A stretch of DNA of 64,000 bases from JAHECQ01 sp047638695 (GCA_047638695.1 JBLINY010000004.1:32446-96445), one strand, 5' to 3'; counted from the stretch's first letter, positions 35,201 to 43,456 are shown. Notes: generated from the letters alone by a model not told the origin. Numbers and translations are program-made.

Positions 35201-36277
35201 ATCCTCGATCACGCCGATCGCCGAATGCGCGAGGCGGTGGCTGCATTGCCCGACGGGCAGTACGTCGGCGAAGACCTCAACGACAACGACTGCTTTGAAC
35301 CGCTCGACACGTGGATTCGGCTTGATCTCACGGTTGAAGGTGACGAGATGGTGCTGGACTTCAGTCGTTCCGATCCGCAGATGCGGGGCTTCAAGAACTC
35401 GTCGCTGGCCAACACCTATTCGGCCGCGTATCTGGCTCTGTCGTCGTTCTTCGATCCCGACATTCCCCGCAACGAGGGCACCTACCGCGGCTGTCGCATC
35501 ATTGCGCCCGAAGGCACGATCGTGAATGCCCTGCCTCCGGCTCCGATGACCATGAACACGGTGTTTGTCGCTCATGAGATTGTGCATGCGGTGTGGAAGG
35601 CGCTGGCCCAGGCCGATCCCAGCCGGGCGCTGGCCGGGTGGTCCAAGACCATGCACGGACACGTCACCGGTACGGGCGACGACGGTCGCACCTGGGTTAT
35701 GTATCACTGGCACGCGATGGGCACGCCGGGGGCGACCGCCGAGCGAGATGGGTTCCCCCAGATGGGCCACCTCATCTCGCTGGGTGGTCTGGATATTGCC
35801 AACCTCGAGTTCCACGAGCAGAACTATCCCGTGCGCTATGTGAAGTGGGAGTTCCGCCAGGACGCAGCAGGCCCTGGCAAACGTCGGGGCGGCAGCGGTA
35901 TCGAGTACATCGCCGATGTGCTTCGCCCAGCCGCTTGGTCCTTCCGAGCCGAGGGCCTAGGTGCCCCAACTGGCTACGGCGTCCAGGGCGGCGGCGCTGG
36001 CCTCGGTGGCGAAGAGTGGATTGTCCCTGTAGATACCGACGCCGACGGCGAAACCTTCGTGCCGCCGAAGTACGGCGTGCGTCGTATGGGCCCGGCCCGA
36101 ATGATCGCCCACACGCCGGGTGGGGGTGGGTGGGGCAACCCGTTCGAGCGTGAGCCCGAACTGGTGCTGCGCGACGTCCGGGATGGCGTCCTGTCCGTCG
36201 AAGCCGCTGCCCGCGACTATGGCGTCACCGTCACCCCCGATGGCACAACCATCGACCACCTCAAATTGCGAACCTGA
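32276..36277 (+). CDS. Fused HyuA-HyuB hydantoinase / 5-oxoprolinase-type ATPase
   Basis: About 1,333 residues, with both subunits of N-methylhydantoinase/oxoprolinase enzymes in one chain. HyuA part: the ATP-grasping start GVDVGGTFTDLVL, the TVATNTMLEGKGAKVGLLTT segment, GPAAAVGA, EIGGTSCDVLL, and DIHTIGAGGGTIAGVD. HyuB part from ~735: QNRLDQISRHMGWVMTRTARSTIFSQSHDFSC, NDPYVAGGNHLPD-like DPYVAGGNHLPD, and the C-terminal GPGKRRGGSGIEY. The order and length resemble eukaryotic and bacterial 5-oxoprolinases (~1,290 residues). An acidic insert (SASDDDEDDAG) and a Thr-rich linker join regions. Start ATG 32276 is uncertain; GTG 32258 and ATG 32309 are alternatives. Substrate unproven. Confidence 0.9.
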   Translation: MVAPTQAVEPTMTPTGPWRIGVDVGGTFTDLVLADQHGRSWVAKVPSVPADPSRGVLNAVASMADDLGQSVADVLSGCALFVHGSTVATNTMLEGKGAKVGLLTTEGFRDALELRRGLREDQWNHRVPYAPVLVPRYLRCGVGGRIDPDGVEIAPPVASDIEAAAAIFDEENVEAVAIAFFNSFVNDSHEQAAEAALSQSWDGQWVTRSADISPMMGEYERTSTAVVNAALLPRVAAYLQALDAELAELGLQRPILMVQSNGGAASVATVAPRPVNLLLSGPAAAVGALNRYRQAIDEAAGPAASASDDDEDDAGNLISMEIGGTSCDVLLMSGGHVATRDDLQIAGYHVSTPAIDIHTIGAGGGTIAGVDTAGLMFVGPQGAGADPGPACYGYGGTEPTVTDAQLVLGRLRPGLYAGGSIDLDLEAARDAIRTRVAEPLGLSVEDAAAGIITLLEQNLLAAVEYISIERGHAPRRFTLVAAGGAGPMHGETVARGLGCKRVYVPRDAGALCAVGMLHADVRQDFQRFLAGSLDDIEHHLVIDAVADLEAQASSALADEGFGADDVVLRRELDLHHPGQLWSIKIGVPVDDGGHLRFDPVAIRAAFETEYQRLYGHVQEGGTILIASARVVAVASTGALASDDRDLTDAVPAPIETRKVWHGDAGWLDTRVYEGSVLVPGVSLLGPLLVEEQTTTVLVGPEAELAVDRTGNFTIDRLRSSSKAKADRTGSTTTPTETTQVAARNQQQLDPVVLSLMQNRLDQISRHMGWVMTRTARSTIFSQSHDFSCFITDPQGTLIANADGIPIHTSGGGFASRAIISRWGDRIRRDDVFILSDPYVAGGNHLPDWVVGRPIFLPPEAGVVIDPDDPNEGWRLAGFCCNRAHQSDIGGGLAGTYNPEATEIWQEGIRLPVMKLYDRGEVRDDLWQLLLINSRTPELLDGDLLAMVGSTQIGGERVAALATELGLDSYFAHLDGILDHADRRMREAVAALPDGQYVGEDLNDNDCFEPLDTWIRLDLTVEGDEMVLDFSRSDPQMRGFKNSSLANTYSAAYLALSSFFDPDIPRNEGTYRGCRIIAPEGTIVNALPPAPMTMNTVFVAHEIVHAVWKALAQADPSRALAGWSKTMHGHVTGTGDDGRTWVMYHWHAMGTPGATAERDGFPQMGHLISLGGLDIANLEFHEQNYPVRYVKWEFRQDAAGPGKRRGGSGIEYIADVLRPAAWSFRAEGLGAPTGYGVQGGGAGLGGEEWIVPVDTDADGETFVPPKYGVRRMGPARMIAHTPGGGGWGNPFEREPELVLRDVRDGVLSVEAAARDYGVTVTPDGTTIDHLKLRT

Positions 36278-36299
36278 GGCACCGTCACGGTGCCTCAGG
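36273..36299. terminator. Perfect 12-bp hairpin between convergent genes
   Basis: CCTGAGGCACCG and CGGTGCCTCAGG pair perfectly around a TCA loop, starting at the hyuAB stop codon and lying 22 bases before the livH stop on the opposite strand. There is no T-run on either side, so it may be a bidirectional stem-only terminator or mRNA end protector. Confidence 0.6.
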
Positions 36300-36320
36300 A
36301 GGACAAGAAGCGGGGGTGCG

Positions 36321-37229
36321 TCAGACTCGCTCGACGGTGGTCGTGCCGAATAGGCCGGATGGCTTGAACGAGAGCACGACGAGAATCACGACGAACGCAA
36401 CAGCCAAGCTCAGGTTGCGGAGGAAGCCCAGGGGTTCCCAATCGCCGAGATAGCCGACGAGCAGCGACTGGATCAGTCCGACGATGACACCGCCGGTCGC
36501 TGCTCCCGCAAGCGAGTCGAGGCCGCCAAGCGCAGCTGCTGCGAACGAGAAGATCAGCAGTGAGCTCATCATGTTCGGCTGGAGAAACAAGCGAGGCGCT
36601 ACCAGCGATGCCCCAAGCGTTCCGAAGGCACAGGCCAGCGCCCAACCGAACATCAGTGTCCGGCCGGTCCTGATGCCGACGAGTGCCGAGCTCTCGCCGT
36701 TCGACGAGACGGCTCGGAACGCAAGGCCGATCTTGGTCTTGGAGAGCACCAGCCAAAGCGCGGTCATCATGACGCCGAGCATCAGCCAGGTTCCGATGCC
36801 GTCGTAGAACAACCGGGCGCCGCCGACGCTGACGAAGTCGTTGGGTCCATCCGGAAACAGTGCCGGAAAGGCGCGGGGCTGGTAGTTCCATATCTCACCG
36901 GCAACAGCGTTCAATATGAGGAACAGCCCCAGGGTGATCAGCACAATTGGGAGCGGATTGCCACCGCTGAAGGGTCTGATCAACACCCGTTCAACACCTG
37001 CACCGAGTACCGCCGACACCATCATGGCTAACGGGATGGCAATCCAGATATTGATGCCTTGCTCAACGCTCAAGACGTATGCGATAAACGCGCCGAACAT
37101 CGCTAGCTCGCCTTGAGCGAAGTTGATGAGCGTCGTTGCTTTGAAGATAAGGACGAGCGCCACGGCTACAACGGCGTAGATCGCGCCGAGTGTCAGTCCG
37201 TCGAAGAGTCGTTGCAAGAACAAGGTCAT
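36321..37229 (-). CDS. livH: Branched-chain amino-acid ABC transporter permease LivH
   Basis: A 302-residue inner-membrane permease with about eight helices. GAIYAVVAVALVLIFKATTLINFAQGELAMFGAF and the conserved permease loop SALVGIRTGRTLMFGWALACAFGTLGASLVAP identify the LivH subunit. GGAGG lies seven bases before ATG 37229. The usual partners (LivM, LivG, LivF, LivK) are not in this window, so the gene is orphaned here or its partners are elsewhere. A perfect palindrome at 37255-37288 is a likely operator between it and the divergent LLM gene. Confidence 0.93.
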   Translation of the reverse strand: MTLFLQRLFDGLTLGAIYAVVAVALVLIFKATTLINFAQGELAMFGAFIAYVLSVEQGINIWIAIPLAMMVSAVLGAGVERVLIRPFSGGNPLPIVLITLGLFLILNAVAGEIWNYQPRAFPALFPDGPNDFVSVGGARLFYDGIGTWLMLGVMMTALWLVLSKTKIGLAFRAVSSNGESSALVGIRTGRTLMFGWALACAFGTLGASLVAPRLFLQPNMMSSLLIFSFAAAALGGLDSLAGAATGGVIVGLIQSLLVGYLGDWEPLGFLRNLSLAVAFVVILVVLSFKPSGLFGTTTVERV

Positions 37230-37254
37230 TGGTGCCTCCAGAGGTTTCGATGAC

Positions 37255-37288
37255 TAATACAGTCGTACTAAGTAGTACGACTGTATTA
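37255..37288. promoter_or_regulatory. Perfect 15-bp inverted repeat, probable repressor operator
   Basis: TAATACAGTCGTACT and AGTACGACTGTATTA are exact inverse complements around AAGT. The site is 26 bases upstream of the livH start and 123 bases upstream of the divergent LLM start. No T-run follows, so an operator for a TetR-type dimer is more likely than a terminator. Confidence 0.75.
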
Positions 37289-37411
37289 ATACTGATTTGA
37301 CCCTTTCCTGTCAACCCTTCGTTCGCCCCTGTTACCCGCAACTCGTCCTTGTGAGACAGCGTCATGGTGCTTCAGAAGGACAAGTTGGGCGGGTCGGTTT
37401 AGTGTCCGGTC

Positions 37412-38311
37412 ATGAAGATCAGCGTCGCCGGCATGTTTGGGAACTCTCCGAAACGAGGTTTGACCTTCTTGCGAGACTTCGCCCAGGCCTCGGAGGAGAT
37501 TGGCTATCACGCGCTCTTTGCGCCCGAACACGTGGTGTTCTTTCCCGACTACGAGTCGAGCTATCCGTACTCTGAAGACGGCCAGGCCAACTGGAGCCCG
37601 GACACCGGTATCTATGATCCGCTCTTTGTTTGCCAGGCGGCCGCCCATGTCACGACCACGCTGCGGTTCTGTACTGGTGTGCTGATCTTGCCCGAGCGGC
37701 CAGCCCTGCTCACGGCTAAGGAAGTGCTGACGCTCGACCACTTCACGGGGGGCCGGTTTGAGCTAGGCGTGGGTTCGGGCTGGTCGTGGGAGGAGTACGC
37801 CGCGCTCGGCGTACCGTTCGAGAAGCGAGGCAAGCGCCTTGATGAGTACATCGAGGCCATCCGTCTGGCGTGGACCGAAGACCGGGCGACCTACCAGGGC
37901 GAGTTTGTGCAGTTCGAGAACGCTGTGATGAATCCGAAGCCGATCAACCCTGGTGGCCCCCCGATGATCATCGGGGGTGATTCGAAGGCCGCCATGCGTC
38001 GAGCTGCCCGCATGGGTGATGGCTGGTACGGCTGGTGGGGACCAGAGTGGCAGTCGGACGCCGGTATAGAAGCCCACCTCAATGAGCTCCACGAGATCAT
38101 GGCCGAGCATGGACGATCGACCACTGACGAAGACTTCAGCTTCAAACTTGGAATTCCCCTGTCGACAGAAACACCCGATGAGGTGGCAGCGAAGGCCGAC
38201 ACTGCCCGAGCGCTCGGCATAGAAGAGTTCGTGCTGGCGGCACCGATCGGCACCCGAAACTACGAGGAGTCGTTGCGCTCGTATGCCGAGGCTTGTGGTC
38301 TTTCCGTCTGA
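37412..38311 (+). CDS. LLM-class F420-dependent oxidoreductase
   Basis: A 299-residue luciferase-like TIM-barrel protein. Typical segments are ASEEIGYHALFAPEHVVF, the CTGVLILPERPALLTAKEVLTLD strand, GGRFELGVGSGWSWEEYAALGVPF, and PPMIIGGDSKAAMRRAARMGDGWYGW. The His after the first barrel strand (PEHV) fits F420 binding. ATG 37412 is used. It is divergent from livH across the palindromic operator, suggesting shared control; the substrate is unknown. Another protein of this group is encoded at 39.6 kb. Confidence 0.9.
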   Translation: MKISVAGMFGNSPKRGLTFLRDFAQASEEIGYHALFAPEHVVFFPDYESSYPYSEDGQANWSPDTGIYDPLFVCQAAAHVTTTLRFCTGVLILPERPALLTAKEVLTLDHFTGGRFELGVGSGWSWEEYAALGVPFEKRGKRLDEYIEAIRLAWTEDRATYQGEFVQFENAVMNPKPINPGGPPMIIGGDSKAAMRRAARMGDGWYGWWGPEWQSDAGIEAHLNELHEIMAEHGRSTTDEDFSFKLGIPLSTETPDEVAAKADTARALGIEEFVLAAPIGTRNYEESLRSYAEACGLSV

Positions 38312-38352
38312 TACGACGGAATAGTTAGGTTCCGACCACACTTTGACAGGTT

Positions 38353-39552
38353 GTGGAGCTGATCGAGCAGGGCGATGTCGTCGGCGAGGCCGGCGTTCGC
38401 ATCGGACCGAGCGAGCGGACGCGACGACTGGCCGGTTCTGGGTTTCTCGTTTTGGCCTTGGTTCTTGTCGCTTGGTTGTTTCGCCCCTCTACTCAAACCA
38501 CGCCCGTATCCGACCGCCCCAGCCCCGAGCCGACCGAAGCCTCTTCGGCCGAACAGGCAGCCGGGGCATCGACATCTTCGACCACGGCGGGGCAACCGTT
38601 CGCCGAACAGACCCTCGTGTTGCCAGACACGTTGCCGCTGCCACCCGAGATTGACTCCGTCACGTTGGAACGCTCGCTGGTGCTGGTGGGTCAGAACTCT
38701 GTCGGACAGGTTGTAGCGGTCGACCTTCGAGACCGCTCGGTCACCGAACTCGACCCAGTCAACGGCCAGCGGTTCGTGTCGAGCGGCGCATCAAATGGCA
38801 GCGTCGCCGGCTTTCGCCTTTTCGTGGGCGAAACCATCACCATCACGCCAGATGGCGTGGTGCGGTCGATGCCAGTGAACCAGATGGACTTGCCCATCGT
38901 TCTGCCCGCCGCAGACGGCGACGGATTCGTCATCCACGAGACGGCGAGCAATGTGCTGTGGACCATGGGCGATGATGGTGCCAACCGGACTTCTCCGGTT
39001 GTGTTGCCCGAGTCCGTTGACCTCGTCGCCGCTGTGGATGGAGGAGTGGTACTGCGAACGCTCGACGGTGTCGAGCGCAGATTTGATCCCGTGACCGGCC
39101 AATTCGGGACACCGCTGATTGGTCGCATAATCGCCATCGGCCGTGATCGCTACGTTGCACTCGATTGTGGCGACGGATCTTGCGTTGTGCGTGCTCGTGC
39201 ACTTACTGACGACGCCATTCTGAGCGAGCCAGACATTGCCCTGCCTCGTCCGGCCGATCGGCTCTCGATCTCGCCGTCCGGCCGGCGACTAGCACTCGCC
39301 GCGGGCGGCCGGTTGCTGCTGGTCGATCTCGACTTGGGAACGAAGATCGCGTCGCTTGATGAGCGTGGAAACGCTCAGTTCGTCTGGGCGCCTAACGACA
39401 CGGTCGTGTACTGGCTTTCGGCAGGAGAAGCTGACGGTGGCCCCCAATCGGTCTTCTTTCACGACACTGAGGGAACGACGCAGAAGATCGAGATTGAGCC
39501 ATCAGTTATCGACGTCACCTTCCCGCTCCACGCCTTCGTGCCGGCCGACTAG
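38353..39552 (+). CDS. Membrane-anchored extracytoplasmic protein, possible beta-propeller
   Basis: A 399-residue protein. A short cytosolic segment precedes a transmembrane helix at ~27-43, then a Pro/Ser/Thr/Glu-rich spacer (to ~85) and a region of repeated short beta-strand patterns (LVLVGQNSVGQVVAVDLRD, VVLRTLDGVERRFDPVTG, RLLLVDLDLGTKIASLDERG). These resemble WD40/YVTN-type blades, and SPSGRRLALAAGG recalls Tol-Pal/TolB-like repeats. GTG 38353 is the start. No enzymatic motif is seen. Confidence 0.65.
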   Translation: MELIEQGDVVGEAGVRIGPSERTRRLAGSGFLVLALVLVAWLFRPSTQTTPVSDRPSPEPTEASSAEQAAGASTSSTTAGQPFAEQTLVLPDTLPLPPEIDSVTLERSLVLVGQNSVGQVVAVDLRDRSVTELDPVNGQRFVSSGASNGSVAGFRLFVGETITITPDGVVRSMPVNQMDLPIVLPAADGDGFVIHETASNVLWTMGDDGANRTSPVVLPESVDLVAAVDGGVVLRTLDGVERRFDPVTGQFGTPLIGRIIAIGRDRYVALDCGDGSCVVRARALTDDAILSEPDIALPRPADRLSISPSGRRLALAAGGRLLLVDLDLGTKIASLDERGNAQFVWAPNDTVVYWLSAGEADGGPQSVFFHDTEGTTQKIEIEPSVIDVTFPLHAFVPAD

Positions 39553-39562
39553 CGTCGCCGAT

Positions 39563-40408
39563 GTGACCACACCTTCGATCGGTTTGTTCGGGATCAACAT
39601 GGGGCCGGCAGGGGTTCCCGCCAGCATGGCTCGCATTGCCCGTGAGGCAGAAGCAGCCGGCTACGAGTCGGTGTGGACCGGAGAACATATTGTGTTGCCC
39701 GACCCGCAGGTGCCGCCTTCTCCCGCTCCGCCCGAAACGCCGATGGTCGACACCGCTGTGGCGCTCAGCTACTTGGCTGGCATCACCACCACGATCAAGC
39801 TCGGAAGTGGCATCATCATCTTGCCCCAGCGTCAGCCGGCCGTGTTGGCCAAGAGCCTTGCCTCACTTGACTATCTGTCTGGTGGGCGACTGATTTTTGG
39901 TTTGGGCGTCGGCTATCTAGAACCCGAGATGACCGCTTGCGCAACACCGATGGACCGGCGAGGCGAGCGATCGGACGAATACTTGGCTGCCATGAGAAAG
40001 CTGTGGACCGAAGACGCCACCAGCTTTGACGGTGAGTTCGTGCAGTTCAATAACGTCACGGCCAATCCGAAGCCGGTGCAGGCCGACATCCACACAGTGG
40101 TGGGCGGTCACAGCAAACGGGCGGCGCGGCGGGCAGTTTCGTTGGCCCATGGTTGGTACGGGTTCATGCGCAACCCTGAGACGACTGCGGCCGACGTTGC
40201 CCAGCTCGAAGAGGCGGCCGAGAAAGTTGATCGCCCGGCCCATCTCGGCAAGCTCGAGATCAGCATCACGCCACAGAAGCGGTTGGCCCCGGGGGACCTC
40301 GAAGCCTATGCGGAGCTTGGTGTCGACCGACTCATTTTGCAGCCCGGTTCACACAAAGGAGTCGACGAAATTCTCACTTACATCGAGCAGAACGCGCCTA
40401 GTACGTAG
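39563..40408 (+). CDS. LLM-class F420-dependent oxidoreductase
   Basis: A 281-residue luciferase-like protein related to the one at 37.4 kb. It has AREAEAAGYESVWTGEHIVLPDPQ, the KLGSGIIILPQRQPAVLAKSLASLDYLSGGRL core, GLGVGYLEPEM and HTVVGGHSKRAARRAVSLAHGWYGF. GTG 39563 starts 11 bases after the preceding stop and matches family N-termini; the longer frame from 39356 is a shadow of the upstream gene. Electron donor probably F420; substrate unknown. Confidence 0.88.
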   Translation: MTTPSIGLFGINMGPAGVPASMARIAREAEAAGYESVWTGEHIVLPDPQVPPSPAPPETPMVDTAVALSYLAGITTTIKLGSGIIILPQRQPAVLAKSLASLDYLSGGRLIFGLGVGYLEPEMTACATPMDRRGERSDEYLAAMRKLWTEDATSFDGEFVQFNNVTANPKPVQADIHTVVGGHSKRAARRAVSLAHGWYGFMRNPETTAADVAQLEEAAEKVDRPAHLGKLEISITPQKRLAPGDLEAYAELGVDRLILQPGSHKGVDEILTYIEQNAPST

Positions 40409-40432
40409 CTTTCCAGCCGGTGGCTGCGGGCG

Positions 40433-41311
40433 TCAGCCAGGTCGGGCGACGGTCGAGAGGAACTCGAGGACCGAAGCGATGAACACGTCGTTGCGGTCGC
40501 CTGCGACCATGTGCGCAGCCCCGCCGACATTGGCGTACTTGGCGTGCGGTACTTGGTCGAGAAAGGCCTGGGCCCCCTCTTCGGAAAGTACGTCGCTCAT
40601 GCCACCGCGCACCAGCAAGGTGGGAAGTGTGAGATTGGCGGCTGCGGCTTCGGAACGAGGAATGCGGTCGGCCAGCGCTCGGGGGCGTTGCATGAACGCC
40701 GGATCCCAGTGCCAGCGGTAGCGGCCATCGGGCCAGAGCCGAACGTTCTTGGCCAAGCCATCGAGCTTCCGAGGCCGCTCGCGGTGGGGCTGGTAGTTGG
40801 CGATGGCATCGGCCACCTCTTCCAAGCTCTCGAAGCCATCGGGCGCCTGGCTCATGAACTCGCGGATCTTCTTGACACCGCCGGCCTCGATGCGGGGTGC
40901 GGTGTCGACCAGCACTAGCGCTGTGGCCATCAGGGAACTCTCACCGACGGCGGTCAACGACGTTCCGCCACCCATTGACGCTCCGACGAGGATGGGTTCC
41001 TCGCCGAAGTACTCGACAACGGCGACGAGATCGGAGACGAGGGCCTCGGTGGTGTAGTCGCCTTCGGGGGCCCAGCCACTGTCGCCGTGACCACGGGCAT
41101 CGATGCTTACGGCTCGATAGCCAGCGGCTGCGAGCTCTTCACCCGCACCCTTCCAAGCATGTCTGGTCTGCCCGCCGCCATGTTGTAGCAAGACGAGCGG
41201 ACCCGATTCGCTGAACACGTCCGCCGCAATCTCGACTCCGTCACTGCCAGGAATCATCAGGTCCGGGTCGGGAGTTCCCGGCAGCCGTTGGCCTCTTGCT
41301 GAATCGCTCAT
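40433..41311 (-). CDS. Alpha/beta hydrolase
   Basis: A 292-residue alpha/beta-hydrolase-fold enzyme. It shows the HG oxyanion segment LLQHGGGQTRHAW, DARGHGDSGWAPEG, the nucleophile elbow GASMGGG (Ser), LLVRGGMSDVLSEE (Asp) and the catalytic His in GAAHMVAGDRN. AGAAGGCAG before ATG 41311 supports the start. It is a clear paralogue of the protein encoded divergently at 41702-42577, with the same motif order and spacing. Substrate unknown; epoxide hydrolase, esterase and C-C hydrolase are all possible. Confidence 0.9.
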   Translation of the reverse strand: MSDSARGQRLPGTPDPDLMIPGSDGVEIAADVFSESGPLVLLQHGGGQTRHAWKGAGEELAAAGYRAVSIDARGHGDSGWAPEGDYTTEALVSDLVAVVEYFGEEPILVGASMGGGTSLTAVGESSLMATALVLVDTAPRIEAGGVKKIREFMSQAPDGFESLEEVADAIANYQPHRERPRKLDGLAKNVRLWPDGRYRWHWDPAFMQRPRALADRIPRSEAAAANLTLPTLLVRGGMSDVLSEEGAQAFLDQVPHAKYANVGGAAHMVAGDRNDVFIASVLEFLSTVARPG

Positions 41312-41459
41312 GCGTTTACTGCCTTCTGGTGCTTGCACGGTTGTGCGGGGAACAAAGGATCGTTCGAGAGTGTCGAGCGCTAGCTCGGCGCTGAGTCTGG
41401 CGATGGCTGTACTGCGTTGGCAAGCAGTAGACCCGGTCCGAGACCGACCCGATCCGACC

Positions 41460-41624
41460 AAGCCCGACCTTGGATGCCGACAGAGGCTTGAGGAGCGGAG
41501 TGAAGGGAGCATCGTCGTTATACGCCCATTCGTAGGCCTTGTCGTAGCCCGACGCTGCGTAATACTCCCGTGACTTGTCGATGTAGCTCACGAACGAGCG
41601 ATGCGGCTGACAGCCTTCGGTCAT
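41460..41624 (-). pseudogene. N-terminal remnant of a glycine/sarcosine/betaine reductase-B-like protein
   Basis: From ATG 41624 about 55 residues look native: FVSYIDKSREYYAASGYDKAYEWAYNDDAPFTPLLKPLSASKVGL. This is the typical start of proteins annotated as glycine/betaine/sarcosine/D-proline reductase family, selenoprotein B-like. The expected continuation (a VALVTT-type strand and the large domain) is missing; the frame becomes random (RIGSVSDRVYCLPTQ) and stops near 41316. No continuation was seen in the other minus-strand frame I translated. It lies between two paralogous hydrolases and appears truncated by deletion. Confidence 0.55.
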
Positions 41625-41701
41625 ACGTGCGGATCGTATAGGGTCCGTCGCGGACGGGTCAGATTCTGACCACGAGGTGCGTCGCCGTTAACCTCAGCGG
41701 C

Positions 41702-42577
41702 ATGGGGACAGTGACGATCAAGGTCAGCGATGGATTGATGCTCACGGGTGACGAGTCTGGGGATCCAAGTGGCCAACCAGTTTTGATGTTGCACGGCGCC
41801 GGGCAGAACCGTCACGCGTGGAAAGGAACTGCAGCGGCCATGGTCGAACGTGGTTGGTTTGCGGTTGCCGCCGATGCTCGCGGCCACGGTGACAGCGATT
41901 GGTCGACGGAGTGCCAGTACGACATGCAACACAGCGGCGCCGACGTGCTGGCCCTTCTCGAGCGCTTTGACCGCCCGCCGGTGGTGATTGGCGCGTCGAT
42001 GGGCGGCATGGCCGCTTTGGGGGCCCAGTTGCAGGCAGCGGATCGCCAGCTCTTTCGAGCCCTCGTGCTGGTCGATATCGCACCGGGGTTCGCCTTCGAA
42101 GGCGCGGCTCGAATCGTGAGGTGGATGGCCGCCAATCCTGATGGGTTTGCGACTCTGCAAGGCGCCTCCGACGCGATGGCGGAATACAACCCGAATCGGC
42201 CGCGGCCAAAGAGTCTCGACGGTCTCACCAAGGTGCTACGTGAGGGCGAAGATGGTCGCTGGCACTGGCGCTGGGACCCGAACTACATCACGTCGAAGCC
42301 CGGTTTCGGCGATGGCGATGATGAAACGATGAGGCTTCATATGGAGCGAACGAGCAACAACATGATGAGCGCCGCCCAACTGGTCGAGGTGCCGCTGCTG
42401 CTCGTTCGCGGGGGCAAGAGCGATCTGGTGACGCCCGAAGCCGTTGCCGATTTCTTGGCCGCGGTGCCATCAGCGGAGTTTGTCGATGTCGCCAACACAG
42501 GGCACATGGTGGCGGGCGATGACAACGATGCCTTCACTACCGCGGTGCTCGGTTTTCTCGATCGAGTTCTCGGCTGA
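41702..42577 (+). CDS. Alpha/beta hydrolase (paralogue of the divergent gene)
   Basis: A 291-residue alpha/beta hydrolase with VLMLHGAGQNRHAWKG, DARGHGDSDWSTE, the nucleophile elbow GASMGGM, LLVRGGKSDLVTPE (Asp) and His in NTGHMVAGDDND. Motif spacing and the central NPDGFATL/AEYNPNRPRPKSLDGL region match the divergent protein at 40.4-41.3 kb (PDGFESL, NYQPHRERPRKLDGL), so the two arose by duplication with inversion. Start at ATG 41702. It is followed by an SDR gene 48 bases on and may share its transcript. Confidence 0.9.
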   Translation: MGTVTIKVSDGLMLTGDESGDPSGQPVLMLHGAGQNRHAWKGTAAAMVERGWFAVAADARGHGDSDWSTECQYDMQHSGADVLALLERFDRPPVVIGASMGGMAALGAQLQAADRQLFRALVLVDIAPGFAFEGAARIVRWMAANPDGFATLQGASDAMAEYNPNRPRPKSLDGLTKVLREGEDGRWHWRWDPNYITSKPGFGDGDDETMRLHMERTSNNMMSAAQLVEVPLLLVRGGKSDLVTPEAVADFLAAVPSAEFVDVANTGHMVAGDDNDAFTTAVLGFLDRVLG

Positions 42578-42625
42578 TTTTGGCTAATCTTGGCTGTGAC
42601 CGGCGGATCGTGACAGCCTCCTCAG

Positions 42626-43456
42626 ATGGAGACGTTTCAAGATCGAGTAGCCGTCATTACCGGGGGAGCGAGCGGGATTGGGCTGGGTATGGCCCGGGCC
42701 TTTGCAGGAGCTGGCATGAAGTTGGTTATCGCCGACCTCGATGCCGACGCGATGAAGGCGGTGTCGGAGGAACTGACCACGGCCGGAGCCGAGGTCGTAA
42801 CTCAGTCGTGCGACGTTTCTGACCTGACTCAGGTCGAGAAGTTGGCCGATCTGGCTGTGGATACCTACGGCGGCGTACATGTGCTGTGCAACAACGCCGG
42901 GATCGGGATCCCGACGGGGACACACAACATGAAGTTGGCCGACTGGAAGTGGATTATCGACGTCGACCTCTGGGGCCCGATCTACGGTGTGAACGTTTTC
43001 CTTCCCATCATCGAGGAACAGGGAGAAGGTCACATCAACGCAACGTCATCGATGGCCGGCCTCATTGCCGGTCAAATGATGGGTGCGTACAACGTGGCGA
43101 AACACGGAGTCGTTGCCTTGATGGCCAGCCTCGAACGAGACCTTCGCGGCCGCAACAGCCCCGTGACAGCCTCGGTTCTTTGCCCGGGGCCGATCAACAC
43201 CAACATCAGTCGGCATTCGGTTGAGTTCCGCCCGGGCAAGGCCAAGCCGAAAACGGATGGCGAGGCATCAGGCAAGGTCGCGAGCAGCATCCAGTCGATT
43301 CTCGAGAACGGGATGGATCCTGACGAAGTCGGGCGCATGGTGTTAGAAGCCATCGGCGGGAACGAGTTCTGGATCCTCACTCACCCGCATTGGAGCAAAG
43401 CCATCCAGAAGATGCTTGATGCCATGAACGAGGATCGCTCGCTCACGAAGGCGTAG
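42626..43456 (+). CDS. Short-chain dehydrogenase/reductase (SDR)
   Basis: A 276-residue classical SDR. The cofactor motif TGGASGIG is near residue 13, NNAG follows near 91, and the catalytic Ser lies in INATSSMAG. Tyr and Lys are in YNVAKHG, and CPGPINTNI follows as expected. The Asp in IADLDAD after the second strand favours NAD(H). The C-terminal region (WILTHPHWSKAIQKMLDAM) matches actinobacterial alcohol/hydroxysteroid-type SDRs. Start at ATG 42626. Substrate unknown. Confidence 0.93.
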   Translation: METFQDRVAVITGGASGIGLGMARAFAGAGMKLVIADLDADAMKAVSEELTTAGAEVVTQSCDVSDLTQVEKLADLAVDTYGGVHVLCNNAGIGIPTGTHNMKLADWKWIIDVDLWGPIYGVNVFLPIIEEQGEGHINATSSMAGLIAGQMMGAYNVAKHGVVALMASLERDLRGRNSPVTASVLCPGPINTNISRHSVEFRPGKAKPKTDGEASGKVASSIQSILENGMDPDEVGRMVLEAIGGNEFWILTHPHWSKAIQKMLDAMNEDRSLTKA

